A stretch of DNA of 64,000 nucleotides from Aporhodopirellula aestuarii. GTDB lineage: Bacteria > Planctomycetota > Planctomycetia > Pirellulales > Pirellulaceae. Position numbers and translations under genes: made by a program. The stretch is from NCBI RefSeq assembly GCF_023701485.1, contig NZ_JAMQBK010000062.1, forward strand, positions 1 through 64,000, written 5' to 3'. Below are positions 34,255 to 44,400 of the stretch, piece by piece. Within the stretch, counting starts at the first letter, position 1; each line of letters starts with the position of its first letter. The notes beneath the pieces were generated by a model. It was not told where the DNA came from and searched no databases. It was given only the letters and a program-made list of their open reading frames with translations.

Positions 34255-36444
34255 TTAGTTTGTCGGCATCGCTTTGACTTTCACAACAACGCCCTTGAAC
34301 GCTGGCGTTTTGCTTTGTGGGTCGGCGTAACGAGCGACGAGGACATTGCATTCGGGATAATACATCAAAGCGTTGCCGGGGCGAATGTTTTCGTAACCTC
34401 GCGCGAGGATGGAGTCCATGTGACCGGTTTCGTTCTCAACGCGGACGCGTTGGTCATGCGTGAGACACAGCCGAGTGAGGTCATCCGGGTGCATCAAGAT
34501 GATGTCACGTCGTTCTTGATTGCGATACACGTCTTCTTCTTCGTAGACGACGGTGTTGAATTGGCCTTCGCTGCGAACGGTCATCAACCGCAGTTCGTCG
34601 TCAGAAGTTCCTTTAAGCGGAGGTAACGTGTGAGCGTGCATTACCGCCCGTCCGTCTTCGGTTCCAAAGCTGGGCTCGTGGTAGATGCGGCCGCCGATGT
34701 GGAATTCTTCTTTGGTCGTGCCGATCGCTTGGATCTTTTCATAGCCCGGGACGACGCCACCGATCCATTGGCGGATCGTTTCGGTGTGCTGCATTTGGTC
34801 CCAGTCGATACCCTCGGCGTTAGGCAGTAATCGCTGTCCGAGGGTCGCGATCACTTGGACTTCGCTCCTGGGACCGGGTAAACGTCGCGGGCCTCCGTCG
34901 CTCAATCGCACGTAGTTGAACATCGATTCTTGCGTCGTCGATTCAGGTTCTTCATCGCGAGCAAGCACGGGCAGGATGATGGTTTCGTCCGCGAGTCCGT
35001 GCACGTGGCCGGTGTTCATTGTCGTGCTCATCATCACATTCATGTCCAAGTTCGACAGCGCCCGGTTGGCAAAGTTCGCGTCGGGGTTGGAGCCGTACAG
35101 ATTGCCGCCGAGGCAAAACGCGGCTTTGACGGATCCTTCAGCGGCGGCTTCCATGCAGGACAGAGTGTCAAGTCCGGGAGTGGTCGGCAGGATGACATTG
35201 AATTTGGTTTGCAACGAATCAAAGATCTGTTGCTTGAGTTTCGGTGTTACCCCAACGCTGCCGATACCCTGCACGTTGGAGTGGCCACGGATCGGCATCA
35301 ATCCCGCGCCGGGCCGACCCACCATGCCACGACACATCGCGAGGTTTGCGATCGCTTGCACGTTTTCGACGCCGTGTGCATGGTGCGTGATGCCCATCGT
35401 CCAAGCGAACACGGTCCGCTCACTGGCAGCGTACATTTCGGCGAGGGTTTCGATTTCATCTCGGGCGACGCCCGATTTGCTCTCGATTTCCTCCCATGAC
35501 AGCTCGTCAATTCGCGAGAGAAAATCTTCCTCACCACGACAGTGCTTCTTAAGAAAATCGATTTTGATCTGATCACGATCCCGCAGTACTTTGGCGATGC
35601 CCCACAGGAGAGCGAGGTCGCCGCCGATGTGAGGCATCGTGTAGTGCGATGCGATCTTGCTTCCCTTGAGCAATGAGATCGGATCGGATGGGATGCGGAA
35701 ATTGACCAGTCCGGTTTCTTTGGCCGGATTGATAACGATGATTTTGCCGCCATGACGTCGGACGTGAACGAGGCTGCTCATCAATCGGGGGTGGTTGCTC
35801 GCCGGGTTGCCACCGATCAAGAAGACCAAGTCCGCTTTCTCAAGATCGTTGAGATCGATCGTTGCCGTGCCGCTGCCGACGCTCGTCTGCAACCCCACGC
35901 CGCTGGCTTGGTGGCAGTAGAAACTGCAATTGTTGACGTTGTTGGTTCCATAGACTCGAGCAAGCAATTGCAGGACGAAGCCGGCCTCGTTGCTGCTTCG
36001 ACCGCTGAAGTACCAAAACGTCTCGTCGGGCGAGAGCGAGTTGAGTTTTGCGACGATGCTATCGAACGCTTCTTCCCAAGTGATTGTTTCGAAATGCGTG
36101 GCACCGGCCCGATATCGAATCGGATGCAGCAAACGTCCGAGGTACTCGAGTTCGCGGGGCGAGAGCTTTTGCAGTTGTTCGATGGACGTGTTTTTCCAAA
36201 ACGTCGGCTCGATTCCCGGTTGCATGTCCGACACCATCGCCTGCATGCTTTTCTTGCAAACTTCCGGGAACGAACCCTTCTCGTTCACCATGCCGCCTTT
36301 TTGGCCGCCCATGCCGAGGGCGCAGGTCTTGCACGTGTTACGTGATCGCATCGCTTTGAAAAATTTCCAGTAGCCTCCCGCTTCACGCCCCTTTTTTAGG
36401 GAGTAAAAGATGGCTCGAAAACCGCCGCCGCTGCGTACCGTCAT
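34255..36444 (-). CDS. YdeP/FdhF-like molybdopterin oxidoreductase
   Basis: About 729 residues from the ATG at 36444; a GTG 13 codons upstream is possible. The protein follows the YdeP-type (TIGR01701 'oxidoreductase alpha subunit') pattern: CKTCALGMGGQKGGMVNE near the N-terminus, FWYFSGRSSNEAGFVLQLLAR, NNCSFYCHQASGVGL, the molybdopterin-binding IGGNPASNHPRLMSSL, WTMGITHHAHGVENVQ, MPIRGHSNVQGIGSVGVTP, CLGGNLYGSNPDA, and a C-terminal MTVRSEGQFNTVVYEEEDVYR molydop-binding domain. The active-site position has no Sec codon. Homologues bind bis-MGD and lack a clear substrate; formate dehydrogenase-like activity is often annotated without proof. No fdhD or mob/moa gene is adjacent. It is 100 bp upstream of bioA on the same strand. 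Confidence 0.88.
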   Translation of the reverse strand: MTVRSGGGFRAIFYSLKKGREAGGYWKFFKAMRSRNTCKTCALGMGGQKGGMVNEKGSFPEVCKKSMQAMVSDMQPGIEPTFWKNTSIEQLQKLSPRELEYLGRLLHPIRYRAGATHFETITWEEAFDSIVAKLNSLSPDETFWYFSGRSSNEAGFVLQLLARVYGTNNVNNCSFYCHQASGVGLQTSVGSGTATIDLNDLEKADLVFLIGGNPASNHPRLMSSLVHVRRHGGKIIVINPAKETGLVNFRIPSDPISLLKGSKIASHYTMPHIGGDLALLWGIAKVLRDRDQIKIDFLKKHCRGEEDFLSRIDELSWEEIESKSGVARDEIETLAEMYAASERTVFAWTMGITHHAHGVENVQAIANLAMCRGMVGRPGAGLMPIRGHSNVQGIGSVGVTPKLKQQIFDSLQTKFNVILPTTPGLDTLSCMEAAAEGSVKAAFCLGGNLYGSNPDANFANRALSNLDMNVMMSTTMNTGHVHGLADETIILPVLARDEEPESTTQESMFNYVRLSDGGPRRLPGPRSEVQVIATLGQRLLPNAEGIDWDQMQHTETIRQWIGGVVPGYEKIQAIGTTKEEFHIGGRIYHEPSFGTEDGRAVMHAHTLPPLKGTSDDELRLMTVRSEGQFNTVVYEEEDVYRNQERRDIILMHPDDLTRLCLTHDQRVRVENETGHMDSILARGYENIRPGNALMYYPECNVLVARYADPQSKTPAFKGVVVKVKAMPTN

Positions 36445-36662
36445 AGTGGGGACACTCAAAGGAATGAACGATGAAAAGAGCACTCAGAGTCTAGCAGAGA
36501 GGCCAGAACGATTCGAGTTGCTCACGCTCAAGTCATGCGGGTGGGGCGAGAGACAAGATGATGTTCTGTGCCCGCATCTGATTCCAAAGAATGGCCGCGT
36601 CTCATTCGAGTTTGCCACCGTTTGGTTCAAACCTTTGAGAGGAAGCCGTGTTCCCAGGGACG

Positions 36663-39293
36663 CTACAAATCCAGCCGGGAATTGCCCGTCATGACGAATG
36701 CGGCCCAGAAGAACGGGTGCGCGGCACCGTAACGTTCGCGACGCGCAGCAATTAGCCGTTGCTGTGTCGTCTGTAAGGACGAGGCAACGTCTTTGGACTC
36801 GGCGAGTGAATCGAAGAAGCCTTGCATCAGCAACATGGTGTCGCGATCAGGGATTTCCCACAACGACGACAAAACGGATCTCGCCCCGGCGATGTGGAAC
36901 GCGCGACGTAGGCCCACCACGCCCCCGGTTGCCTCCAGTTCTCCCAGGCCCGTTTGGCAAGCACTTAGAACCGCCAATCGCGTGCCCGATAGGTCGGTCC
37001 CAGCGATTTCCAACCCGGTCAACACGCCATCATTCTGCAGACTCGCGATGGACTCGTTCCCGTTCGCACCCGCCATTAACAGCCCGCACTTGAGAAGCGG
37101 ATTGGTTCCGTCGTCAGTGGAACCGAATGTGAATCCGTGGGTGCTGACGACGATCACTGATGGGCTGGTTAGTTCCTTGAACTTGGACTCCAAGGCAGCG
37201 TCCTGCATCATCGTCTTCGGTTCGTTACCTGTGATCCGCGAAATCGCGGGAGAGATCATTTCAGCTTCAACGGCGGAGAACGCTAGTCGACCGACGGATC
37301 GTAATTTGATTGGTTCGCCGTCGGCAGACTTTAGCTTGTCCGCCGACCGTAGTTGATCGGGCGATGTCGATTCAAGTTCGACGTCGAAATTGGGATCGGC
37401 AAAAATCACGCCAGGCTTGTTCGACGCGGTGACATCGGATTGAATCAAATCACGACCGCTGAGCTGCAATTGAATCGAATGGGTTTCGGCGACGAATGTC
37501 TCGCCGTCCGGATTCAATAAAGCGGACCAGGGCAATAGCCATAGGCTTTGGTCTGGCGAGATCAGGACGTCTGGCTTTCTATCGCAGGCTTTCAAAATCG
37601 GATGCCATATCAAGCGACTGGCTGCAGTCAGTTGCGGTATCAGTTGCTGGTAGGCGGTTTGCTCGCCGTGTTGTCGGATTTGTGCGACCGACTCGCCGAT
37701 GCCGTGCGTGAGATCCTTGACCGCATTGTCGATGGGCTCGGCGGGACCAAGGTCAATGAACCGAGCATTGCCGGTGTTCGTCAAAATCCACGCAGCGTAA
37801 CGCTGGCCGGTCGATGACGGAGTCGCGTCCGCGTCAAACTCAAAATCAAGGTACGACAGGACATCGACAAAAACCTCGTTGTCGGAGAGCGTGCCGCGAA
37901 TATCGTCGCACGTTACCCAGGGTTGGCTGGCCCAAGCTTCTCGTTTCTTCAGGTCTAGTGTCGCGCCACCTTGAACCGATTGAGCTTCTTCGACCAACCC
38001 TTTTCCATTGATCAGCCATTCCGCCGACATATCGGAAACCTGCGGGACGTGGGCAAAGTCAACGGCGAGCGAAATCGACGAGAAAAATGTGTAACTGTCC
38101 GCTTGGGCGAGGTGCTCGCGTTGTTCGAGAGCGTTCATGCCCCACAATTCTTTGCGGATCGTGGTCCTCAATTGCCGCAGCCGACTGTCGACCATGGCAA
38201 ACGCTTGCTGGGTTTGGCCGGCTTGCAGATGACTTGCTAAGAGCAAGCGTTGTTGGGATCGGATGTATGGCACCAGGTTAGGGAATTTCTTTTCCAACTC
38301 AGCGATCGACCGACCGAATGCTTCCATGGACTCGGAGTCATTGGAATTCAATTTCGCGGACGTGAGTCGCAGACGCTGTAGAGCGATCGTTTCGGATTGA
38401 TCCGGATGATGTTTTTCCAGATTCGTGACGACCGCTTCGTAGATCGAGACCGCTTCTTTTTTGCGGTCAAGCGATACGAGCTGTTGTGCGATCTTTGCGT
38501 TCGTCTTGAGCGTCATGAGATGGGTATCGCCGTAGCTCTTACGGAACACCCGGTGTGCCGTTTGATAAATCTTGAGTGCATCTTCGTATTCTTGGATTTG
38601 TTCCATTGCGTGGGCAAGGGGCAATGTCGCGCTGATCGCGTCGGGGTGTTCTGCGCCTAACGCATCCCGATTGATATTCCAAGCTTGGCGAGCGAATTGG
38701 ATCGCCTTCTTGAGCTCGTGTCGATGGTTTGAAAGGTTGGCCAGGTCGATGCAGATCTCCGCCGTTTGAGTCGCCGCCTTGCCATATAGCCTGCTGTGAA
38801 CATCGAGTGCATCGTTGAGCAGTGTTTCCGCTTGGGCATACGCTCCCGCGTTGGCGGCGACGATGCCCGCGTATTGAACCGCGGTGGCCGCATGGGGGTG
38901 TTTGTCATCCCAAAAGCTGCGTAGCTTGCGAGTGCAATCCAAAGTCAATTGAAGTTGATCTGTCGTTGCAGACCGTGCATTGACGAACTCTTCGATTTGC
39001 GACATCTGCTGCCAAAGGCCGGCCTCCTCGGCGAGTTGAGCTTTGGTGAGGGTTTTCTGTTCTGCTTTGGACTTAGCGATCCAAAATCGCGAAAGTGATT
39101 TTGGTTCAACCGCAAGCAGCCATTCGTCTCGAACTTCCAACGCGTAGAACTCGGTGTCTCGCTTGATGTCGGCGACGCGCGTGGGCCCGTCCATGAAACC
39201 AGCGTCATCGTTCGTCACAACATACACCTGAGCCGACACATTGATCGACAAGAAGATTCCCACAAGGATGATGATTGATCGAACGGTGCTCAT
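36663..39293 (-). CDS. exported SH3-like/TPR protein with CHAT protease domain
   Basis: 876 residues. Signal peptide MSTVRSIIILVGIFLSINVSAQ, then a bacterial SH3-like domain (~23-75: GPTRVADIKRDTEFYALEVRD), tetratricopeptide repeats (~100-380), a helical linker, and a C-terminal CHAT domain. His719 lies in VVSTHGF and Cys779 in VLSACQTGLG, so the catalytic dyad is intact; the final FFWAAFVMTG is the usual CHAT ending. It is a shorter paralogue-type relative of the protein at 7509-11549, which has no SH3-like domain. The caspase-fold partner is missing here; the neighbour upstream is a GH29 fucosidase gene, 135 bp away on the same strand. Probable periplasmic protease or scaffold; substrates unknown. 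Confidence 0.88.
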   Translation of the reverse strand: MSTVRSIIILVGIFLSINVSAQVYVVTNDDAGFMDGPTRVADIKRDTEFYALEVRDEWLLAVEPKSLSRFWIAKSKAEQKTLTKAQLAEEAGLWQQMSQIEEFVNARSATTDQLQLTLDCTRKLRSFWDDKHPHAATAVQYAGIVAANAGAYAQAETLLNDALDVHSRLYGKAATQTAEICIDLANLSNHRHELKKAIQFARQAWNINRDALGAEHPDAISATLPLAHAMEQIQEYEDALKIYQTAHRVFRKSYGDTHLMTLKTNAKIAQQLVSLDRKKEAVSIYEAVVTNLEKHHPDQSETIALQRLRLTSAKLNSNDSESMEAFGRSIAELEKKFPNLVPYIRSQQRLLLASHLQAGQTQQAFAMVDSRLRQLRTTIRKELWGMNALEQREHLAQADSYTFFSSISLAVDFAHVPQVSDMSAEWLINGKGLVEEAQSVQGGATLDLKKREAWASQPWVTCDDIRGTLSDNEVFVDVLSYLDFEFDADATPSSTGQRYAAWILTNTGNARFIDLGPAEPIDNAVKDLTHGIGESVAQIRQHGEQTAYQQLIPQLTAASRLIWHPILKACDRKPDVLISPDQSLWLLPWSALLNPDGETFVAETHSIQLQLSGRDLIQSDVTASNKPGVIFADPNFDVELESTSPDQLRSADKLKSADGEPIKLRSVGRLAFSAVEAEMISPAISRITGNEPKTMMQDAALESKFKELTSPSVIVVSTHGFTFGSTDDGTNPLLKCGLLMAGANGNESIASLQNDGVLTGLEIAGTDLSGTRLAVLSACQTGLGELEATGGVVGLRRAFHIAGARSVLSSLWEIPDRDTMLLMQGFFDSLAESKDVASSLQTTQQRLIAARRERYGAAHPFFWAAFVMTGNSRLDL

Positions 39294-39428
39294 GAGGGTG
39301 GCTTCCGTGGTGGAACAATGGAAATGTGGGCCGAATGACCGCTTGATATTGATACTCCCGCCATCAACTCGGCTTCGGAGTGTTCCACGCTCTGGCGAGC
39401 GTAGCGGCGGCGAACAGTCGCTGTGGAA

Positions 39429-40862
39429 TTAGTTTGCGATTTCCAGGCAAATGACTGACGCGTTAGGGTCGGGAGCTTGCTCGGGGAGGGTGATGGAAAT
39501 GCTGCTTGCACCTTGATCAACATCGAGTGGTGCGTGGGTGGGGTCCGCGAGCAAATAAGCGGTGGAGATTTTTTTCTCGAGCGAGGGCATCGTGAGTTTT
39601 TCGGCTGGCCAAGTGAGGACGTGGATATAGAGCTTGCCGGGTTGCGTTGTCGCTCGCCACTGCTTTTGGGCGATGAACTTTGGACGTCCCTTGCTGTCTT
39701 TTTCCGTCTTGCTGTAAGCGCCCAGTTCGTCGCCAAAAGGTGTTGGACCGCAGTTGTAGATGGCTTTGCCGTTGATCTCCAGCCATTGACCGATCTCATT
39801 GAGACGTTCGACGCTGGGTTTAGGAATCACGCCGTCACCGGTAGGTCCGACGTTGAGGAGGTAGTTACCGCCTTTGCTAGAGATGTCGACGAGGTTACGG
39901 ATCAGCGAGCCGGCGCTCTTCCATTCCTCATCGGCTTTGTTGTACGCCCAGTGTCCGTTAAGCGTCATGCAAGTTTCCCAAGGACTCGTCGAGACTTCCG
40001 GAGGAATGGTTTGTTCAGGTGTGCCGTAGTCACCCAAGTCGTTGCCGACGCGTTGATTGACGATGCAGTTAGGCTGTAGCTCGCGGATCATTTCCAACAT
40101 CTCTTTGCTTTCCTCCGGAGAGATCAGTTCCGGGGTATCAAACCACATCACGTCGATGGGCCCATAGTTTGTCAACAGTTCGCGGACTTGCGGCATGGCT
40201 TTGCGTTTGAAGTACCGATTGAAGACCTTGTTCTTTTCATCGGGAAAGTCGATCAGATTACTGCGCCACCCGGACATGCCTTTGCCTTTACCCGTCGGCA
40301 CGTCTGGATCTTCCCAGTCGCGTCCGAGGGAATAGTAGACTCCGAAACGAATGCCTTGTTTTCGGCAGGCTTGGGCAAGCTGTCGGATCGGATCCCGTTT
40401 CAAACGGGCGAGTTTCATGATGTTGTGATCACTTACTTTCGAATCAAACATCGCGATCCCATCGTGATGCTTCGAAGTGATGATCATGTATTTCATACCT
40501 GCGTTTTTCGCGATCGTGACCCATTGATCCGGATCAAAGTCTTTCGGATCGAAGGTTTTGGCAAACTCGGTGTATTCCTTGAGCGGGATTTTGGCAGTGA
40601 ATTGGAGCCACTCGTGGTGATCGGTTTCACCCTTCCACTCGCCGCCAGCTTTCGAATAGGCGCCCCAGTGAATGAACATGCCGAACTTGGCTTCCTTCCA
40701 CCAATTCATGCGTTCGGGAAGCTCCCCGTCTTGAGACCTCGCCCACGCGTCTGCCGCCGCTGCGGCATCCTCGGCATTGTCCTTCTCCGCTGCCGGAGCA
40801 ACGAGTGCATTGCCGGTGAAAATTGCCAGGGCGAACAACAAGTTCAAACATCGTCGAGTCAT
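39429..40862 (-). CDS. exported GH29 alpha-L-fucosidase
   Basis: 477 residues with a signal peptide (hydrophobic residues 6-22, APAAEK). The GH29 retaining-fucosidase barrel is clear: WWKEAKFGMFIHWGAYS, FDPKDFDPDQWVTIAKNAGMKYMIITSKHHDG (fucose-binding HH), YYSLGRDWEDP, the nucleophile Asp in GPIDVMWFDTPE, and the later LVDISSKGGNYLLNVGPTGDG block. It ends with a C-terminal beta-sandwich. It should release alpha-L-fucose from polysaccharides outside the cytoplasm, fitting a marine planctomycete that degrades algal fucose-containing polymers (inference). No sulfatase gene is in the window. Confidence 0.92.
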   Translation of the reverse strand: MTRRCLNLLFALAIFTGNALVAPAAEKDNAEDAAAAADAWARSQDGELPERMNWWKEAKFGMFIHWGAYSKAGGEWKGETDHHEWLQFTAKIPLKEYTEFAKTFDPKDFDPDQWVTIAKNAGMKYMIITSKHHDGIAMFDSKVSDHNIMKLARLKRDPIRQLAQACRKQGIRFGVYYSLGRDWEDPDVPTGKGKGMSGWRSNLIDFPDEKNKVFNRYFKRKAMPQVRELLTNYGPIDVMWFDTPELISPEESKEMLEMIRELQPNCIVNQRVGNDLGDYGTPEQTIPPEVSTSPWETCMTLNGHWAYNKADEEWKSAGSLIRNLVDISSKGGNYLLNVGPTGDGVIPKPSVERLNEIGQWLEINGKAIYNCGPTPFGDELGAYSKTEKDSKGRPKFIAQKQWRATTQPGKLYIHVLTWPAEKLTMPSLEKKISTAYLLADPTHAPLDVDQGASSISITLPEQAPDPNASVICLEIAN

Positions 40863-41019
40863 GGCTCAAGTCGCAAAAGAGTGACGGTTTACTTCATAAA
40901 AGGCTTGATTCATCTTACGCAAATGAGCCGGAGCGAGTTAACGGGGCGTCTACAAATATTACAGGCAATGGCTCGAAGGTCCGGTTTGCCGATGTGTGGG
41001 GCGACTTGTGCGTCGTCGA

Positions 41020-41060
41020 GCTTGAACTTTGGAGGGCTTGAACTTTGGAGTGCTTGAACC
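41020..41060. repeat. 16-bp tandem repeat, 2.5 copies
   Basis: GCTTGAACTTTGGAGG at 41020-41035 is followed by GCTTGAACTTTGGAGT at 41036-41051 and a partial GCTTGAACC. The third, partial copy is the start of the 66-bp interspersed repeat. Confidence 0.8.
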
Positions 41061-41116
41061 GGATAGCTCGCGTCTAGCCGATAGAAGTTATAGCGGAGCG
41101 GCGCGAGCCGCCCGGT
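41051..41116. repeat. 66-bp interspersed repeat, copy at 41.1 kb
   Basis: Ungapped relative of 7146-7211, about 53 of 66 positions identical, in the same orientation. The final 25 bases (AGCGGAGCGGCGC... CCGGT) are, in reverse complement, 23 of 25 identical to 1382-1406. Confidence 0.6.
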
Positions 41117-41166
41117 AGAATTCGAGCATCTTACTCACTGCAACCGGGAGGCGTGCGCCGCTCCGC
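41093..41166. repeat. large imperfect hairpin (BIME-like)
   Basis: The 3' part of the 66-bp repeat (from GCGGAGCGGCGC to CCGGT, ending 41116) is followed after ~25 bases by an inverted relative (ACCGGG to GCGCCGCTCCGC, 41143-41166). The arms pair at both ends with a mismatched middle. Opposed copies of a REP-like unit are the layout of bacterial interspersed mosaic elements. Confidence 0.5.
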
Positions 41167-41404
41167 CAAGAATGTAGATGGCATCGGGCTCAAGCCGTCC
41201 GGTCCCACACCGAGTTTAATTTGGAGTTTTCCCTTCTCACGCAGCTGAGCCTCGCTGAGGCTATCGAAGCGGGTAACGCCCGCGATTTTGGTTTCAAAGA
41301 GACCAGAGCGATGTGAAAAGCGAGGTTGTGCTGCTGCGGTAGCGCATTTCGTCGAGCTTCTCGGTTCGCCGGTCATAGCGATCTCCGCGGCGAGATATGC
41401 GTCT

Positions 41405-44400
41405 TCACTCGCGGCGACCGATCGACTCCCGATCGTTTGCGGGTGATCCGTTCGACGCTGCTTCTGAGGCGAAATCGCTGCGATGTCGATCGATCAATGA
41501 AGCCACCATTTCGGTCAGCTTGGGACCGTTGATGGGTTTGGGGAAATATTCGTCGCACCCCATCTCGATGCAGGATTCTCGTTCGCCTTCCATTGCGTCG
41601 GCAGTAATCGCGATGATCGGAAGAGTGAAGCCTTCTTGTCGCAATGTCGCGACGGCCTCTCTGCCATCCATGATTGGCATTTGCATGTCCATCAGGACTA
41701 GCGAAAACGGGCGGCCGTTTTTTTCTGCGTCGCGAACCGCTTCCACGGCCTGTTGCCCGTTTTCAGCGATCGTGACTTCCGCACCGCATCGTTCGAGAAA
41801 AAATTTGCCGATTCGCCAGATGTCGCGGCGGTCGTCGGCCAGCAAGACACGTGACTCGATCCGTGGGTAGTTTGCCGCACTGTTGTCCGCGTCTTTTGTC
41901 TTGCCACTTCGAAGATTTGTCACGTCGATCGTTGAGCCGGCTTCCGCATCCGATAGCGGCAATGACAAAGTGAATCGGCTGCCACGACCGATCTCGCTTT
42001 CGGCATGGATTGTTCCACCCATGCCTTCGGCGAGACGCTTGGAGATGCTTAAGCCAAGGCCGGTGCCACCGAATTGCCGGGTTGTTTGTTTGCTGGCCTG
42101 ACTAAACGGAACGAACAGGCGTTTCATCTGATTCGGCGTGATTCCGATTCCGGTGTCACTGATGGATATCTCGAGCCGAGAATGTTCGTCATCGTTAACC
42201 AAATCGGTTTGTACGACGACTTCACCTTCCGGTGTGAACTTAATCGCATTACGAATGAGGTTCACCAAAATCTGGCGAATCCGAACTTCATCACCCATGA
42301 TTTGCGAGGGCAACCGGGCGGCGTATCGAAATCGCAAGGTTACGTTATCTTGTTCGGTTCGAGGCTGCATCAGTCGTTCGACTTCACGAACAACGCGGAG
42401 AATGTCCAGCGGTTGCTTTTCGAATTTTAATTTTCCGGCTTCGATCCGTGATAAATCCAAAATGTCGTTTAGCAGAGAGAGTAGGTACGAGCCGTTTCGC
42501 TTGATGATGTCGACCTTCTCCAGGAAATCGGGATGATCCGATTCACTTCGGAGCATGTCCGCGAATCCCAGTACGGCGGTCATGGGGGTCCGCAGTTCAT
42601 GCGACATTGTTGCCAAGAATGCGTTCTTCGCTTCGTTCGCTCGTTGGCTGGCTTCGTTTGCTTCCTTCAACGCTTCTTGCGCGAGGATCTGGTTTGTGAT
42701 GTCGTGTTGAACGCCGACGAAGTTGCACACTTTCCCGTCCGATCCGTAAACGGGGGCGATCTGTAGATCGTTCCAAAACGATTTACCATCTTTTCGATAG
42801 TTTAAAATCGCAACTCGAACGGGTTGACCACGGTCGAGGCCATCTCGAATCCTCCGAATCGTTTCGGTGTCGGTCTCGGGGCCTTGCAGGAACTTGCAGT
42901 TGCGTCCGATGACTTCATCCAGTTCATAGCCGGTCAGGGTTAAGAAACCCCGGTTTGCGTACGTGATCGGATTTCCTTCGACGCGTGGATCGGTGATGAT
43001 GATACCGTTGACCGCCGACTCGATGGCAAGCTGTTGAAGCCGGATCTCTTTTTCCGCGGCAGCAAGTGTTGCAATATCAACTAAGGTGAGAACAACCCCT
43101 CGCGTCTCATCGCTGCTCTGATAAGGCAGCATCCGCACCAAGTACGGTGTGTCATTACTGTCACGAACTGTTACCTCCCTTTCGGACTGTGATTGCATCA
43201 CCTGGCGCAGTTCATCCAACAACTCCGGGTGATTTAGCATGTGGGCGATCTTTTCCATCGAACGACCCATGTCGTGTTCGTCCAGATCGAAGACACGAGC
43301 GATTTCTGGTGTGAACCGGCGAATGTAGAGTCCGTCGTCCAAGAAGATCACGCCGACGCGGGTCGTTGCCAATAGGTTGTCCATGTCGTCGTTGGCCAGG
43401 GCCAGTTCTTCAACGCGACGTTGGTGTTCCGCGTTGACCGTGTAAAGTTCCTCGTTGACGCTGTGTAATTCTTCGTTGGTGCTTTGCAATTCCTCATTGC
43501 TTGCGACCAATTCTTCATTAGTGGCCTGCAATTCTTCATTGGAGGTTTCCATTTCCTCGATCGTCGCCTGCAGGTTTTCTTGCGAAAACCGCAGTTCGGA
43601 TTCAAGCAAATGCATACGTGCGTGTTCGGCTCGATCATCCGACTGGCTCTTTGACGACTCGATCAGAATTGGCAACTGCTCGAATTCCACTAGCACTTCA
43701 CATGGTTCATTGCTGGTGGAGGCAAGAGGCTGTACTGATATCCGCAGCATTTCCTCTTGTTGTTGGCTTCGGCACTGCGTTGCCGCGTATTGAACCGTCT
43801 CACGTTTGGCCAACGCATGATGCCAAGCGGTCGAGATCGAATTTTTTAGCGATTCGTCAATCATTTCGAGTAGATGATTGGATGGCCTGCCGCCGCGTTG
43901 GCGGAGATACTTTTCGGCACCGCCGAAGATGTGCAACATGTCGCCGCTTTCGCTGACGAGGATGCTGCACCCCATCTTTTTCGCCAGTAACCGGTCGTAC
44001 GTTTTGATCAGGTCGGCAGTCACTCGGTTACTTTTAGCCGGAGCGATGGTGGTCGGCGAATACGGCATCGTTTCTAAGCGTCGTCCTATCGGTACTCGTG
44101 ACCCAAGTGGCAAGCGTACGTCGCGTCGTTTCTTGAAAATGCGCCAACGTTTGTTGATCGGTTGAAATTCGTCACTCAGCTCGCCTGGGGATTCACTGGG
44201 ACCAAGAAACAGAACCCCATTGCCGTTCAACGCAAAATGAAACAGAGACAGGACTTTTCTCTGAGCCGTCGGTTGCAGATAGATCAGCATGTTGCGGCAA
44301 CTCACGAGGTCCATCTGGGTGAACGGCGCGTCGTTGATCAGATTCTGCGGTGCGAAAACGATCTTGTTGCGGAGGTAACGCTGAACTTGGTAGCCATCAC

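Larger units (their letters stand above)
40863..41404. other. repeat-rich intergenic region
   Basis: No gene in ~540 bp. It holds a 16-bp tandem repeat (41020-41060), a 66-bp interspersed repeat (41051-41116), and an inverted partner of its last 25 bases (41142-41166), making a large imperfect hairpin at 41093-41166. The fucosidase promoter should lie near 40863-40960. Confidence 0.55.
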
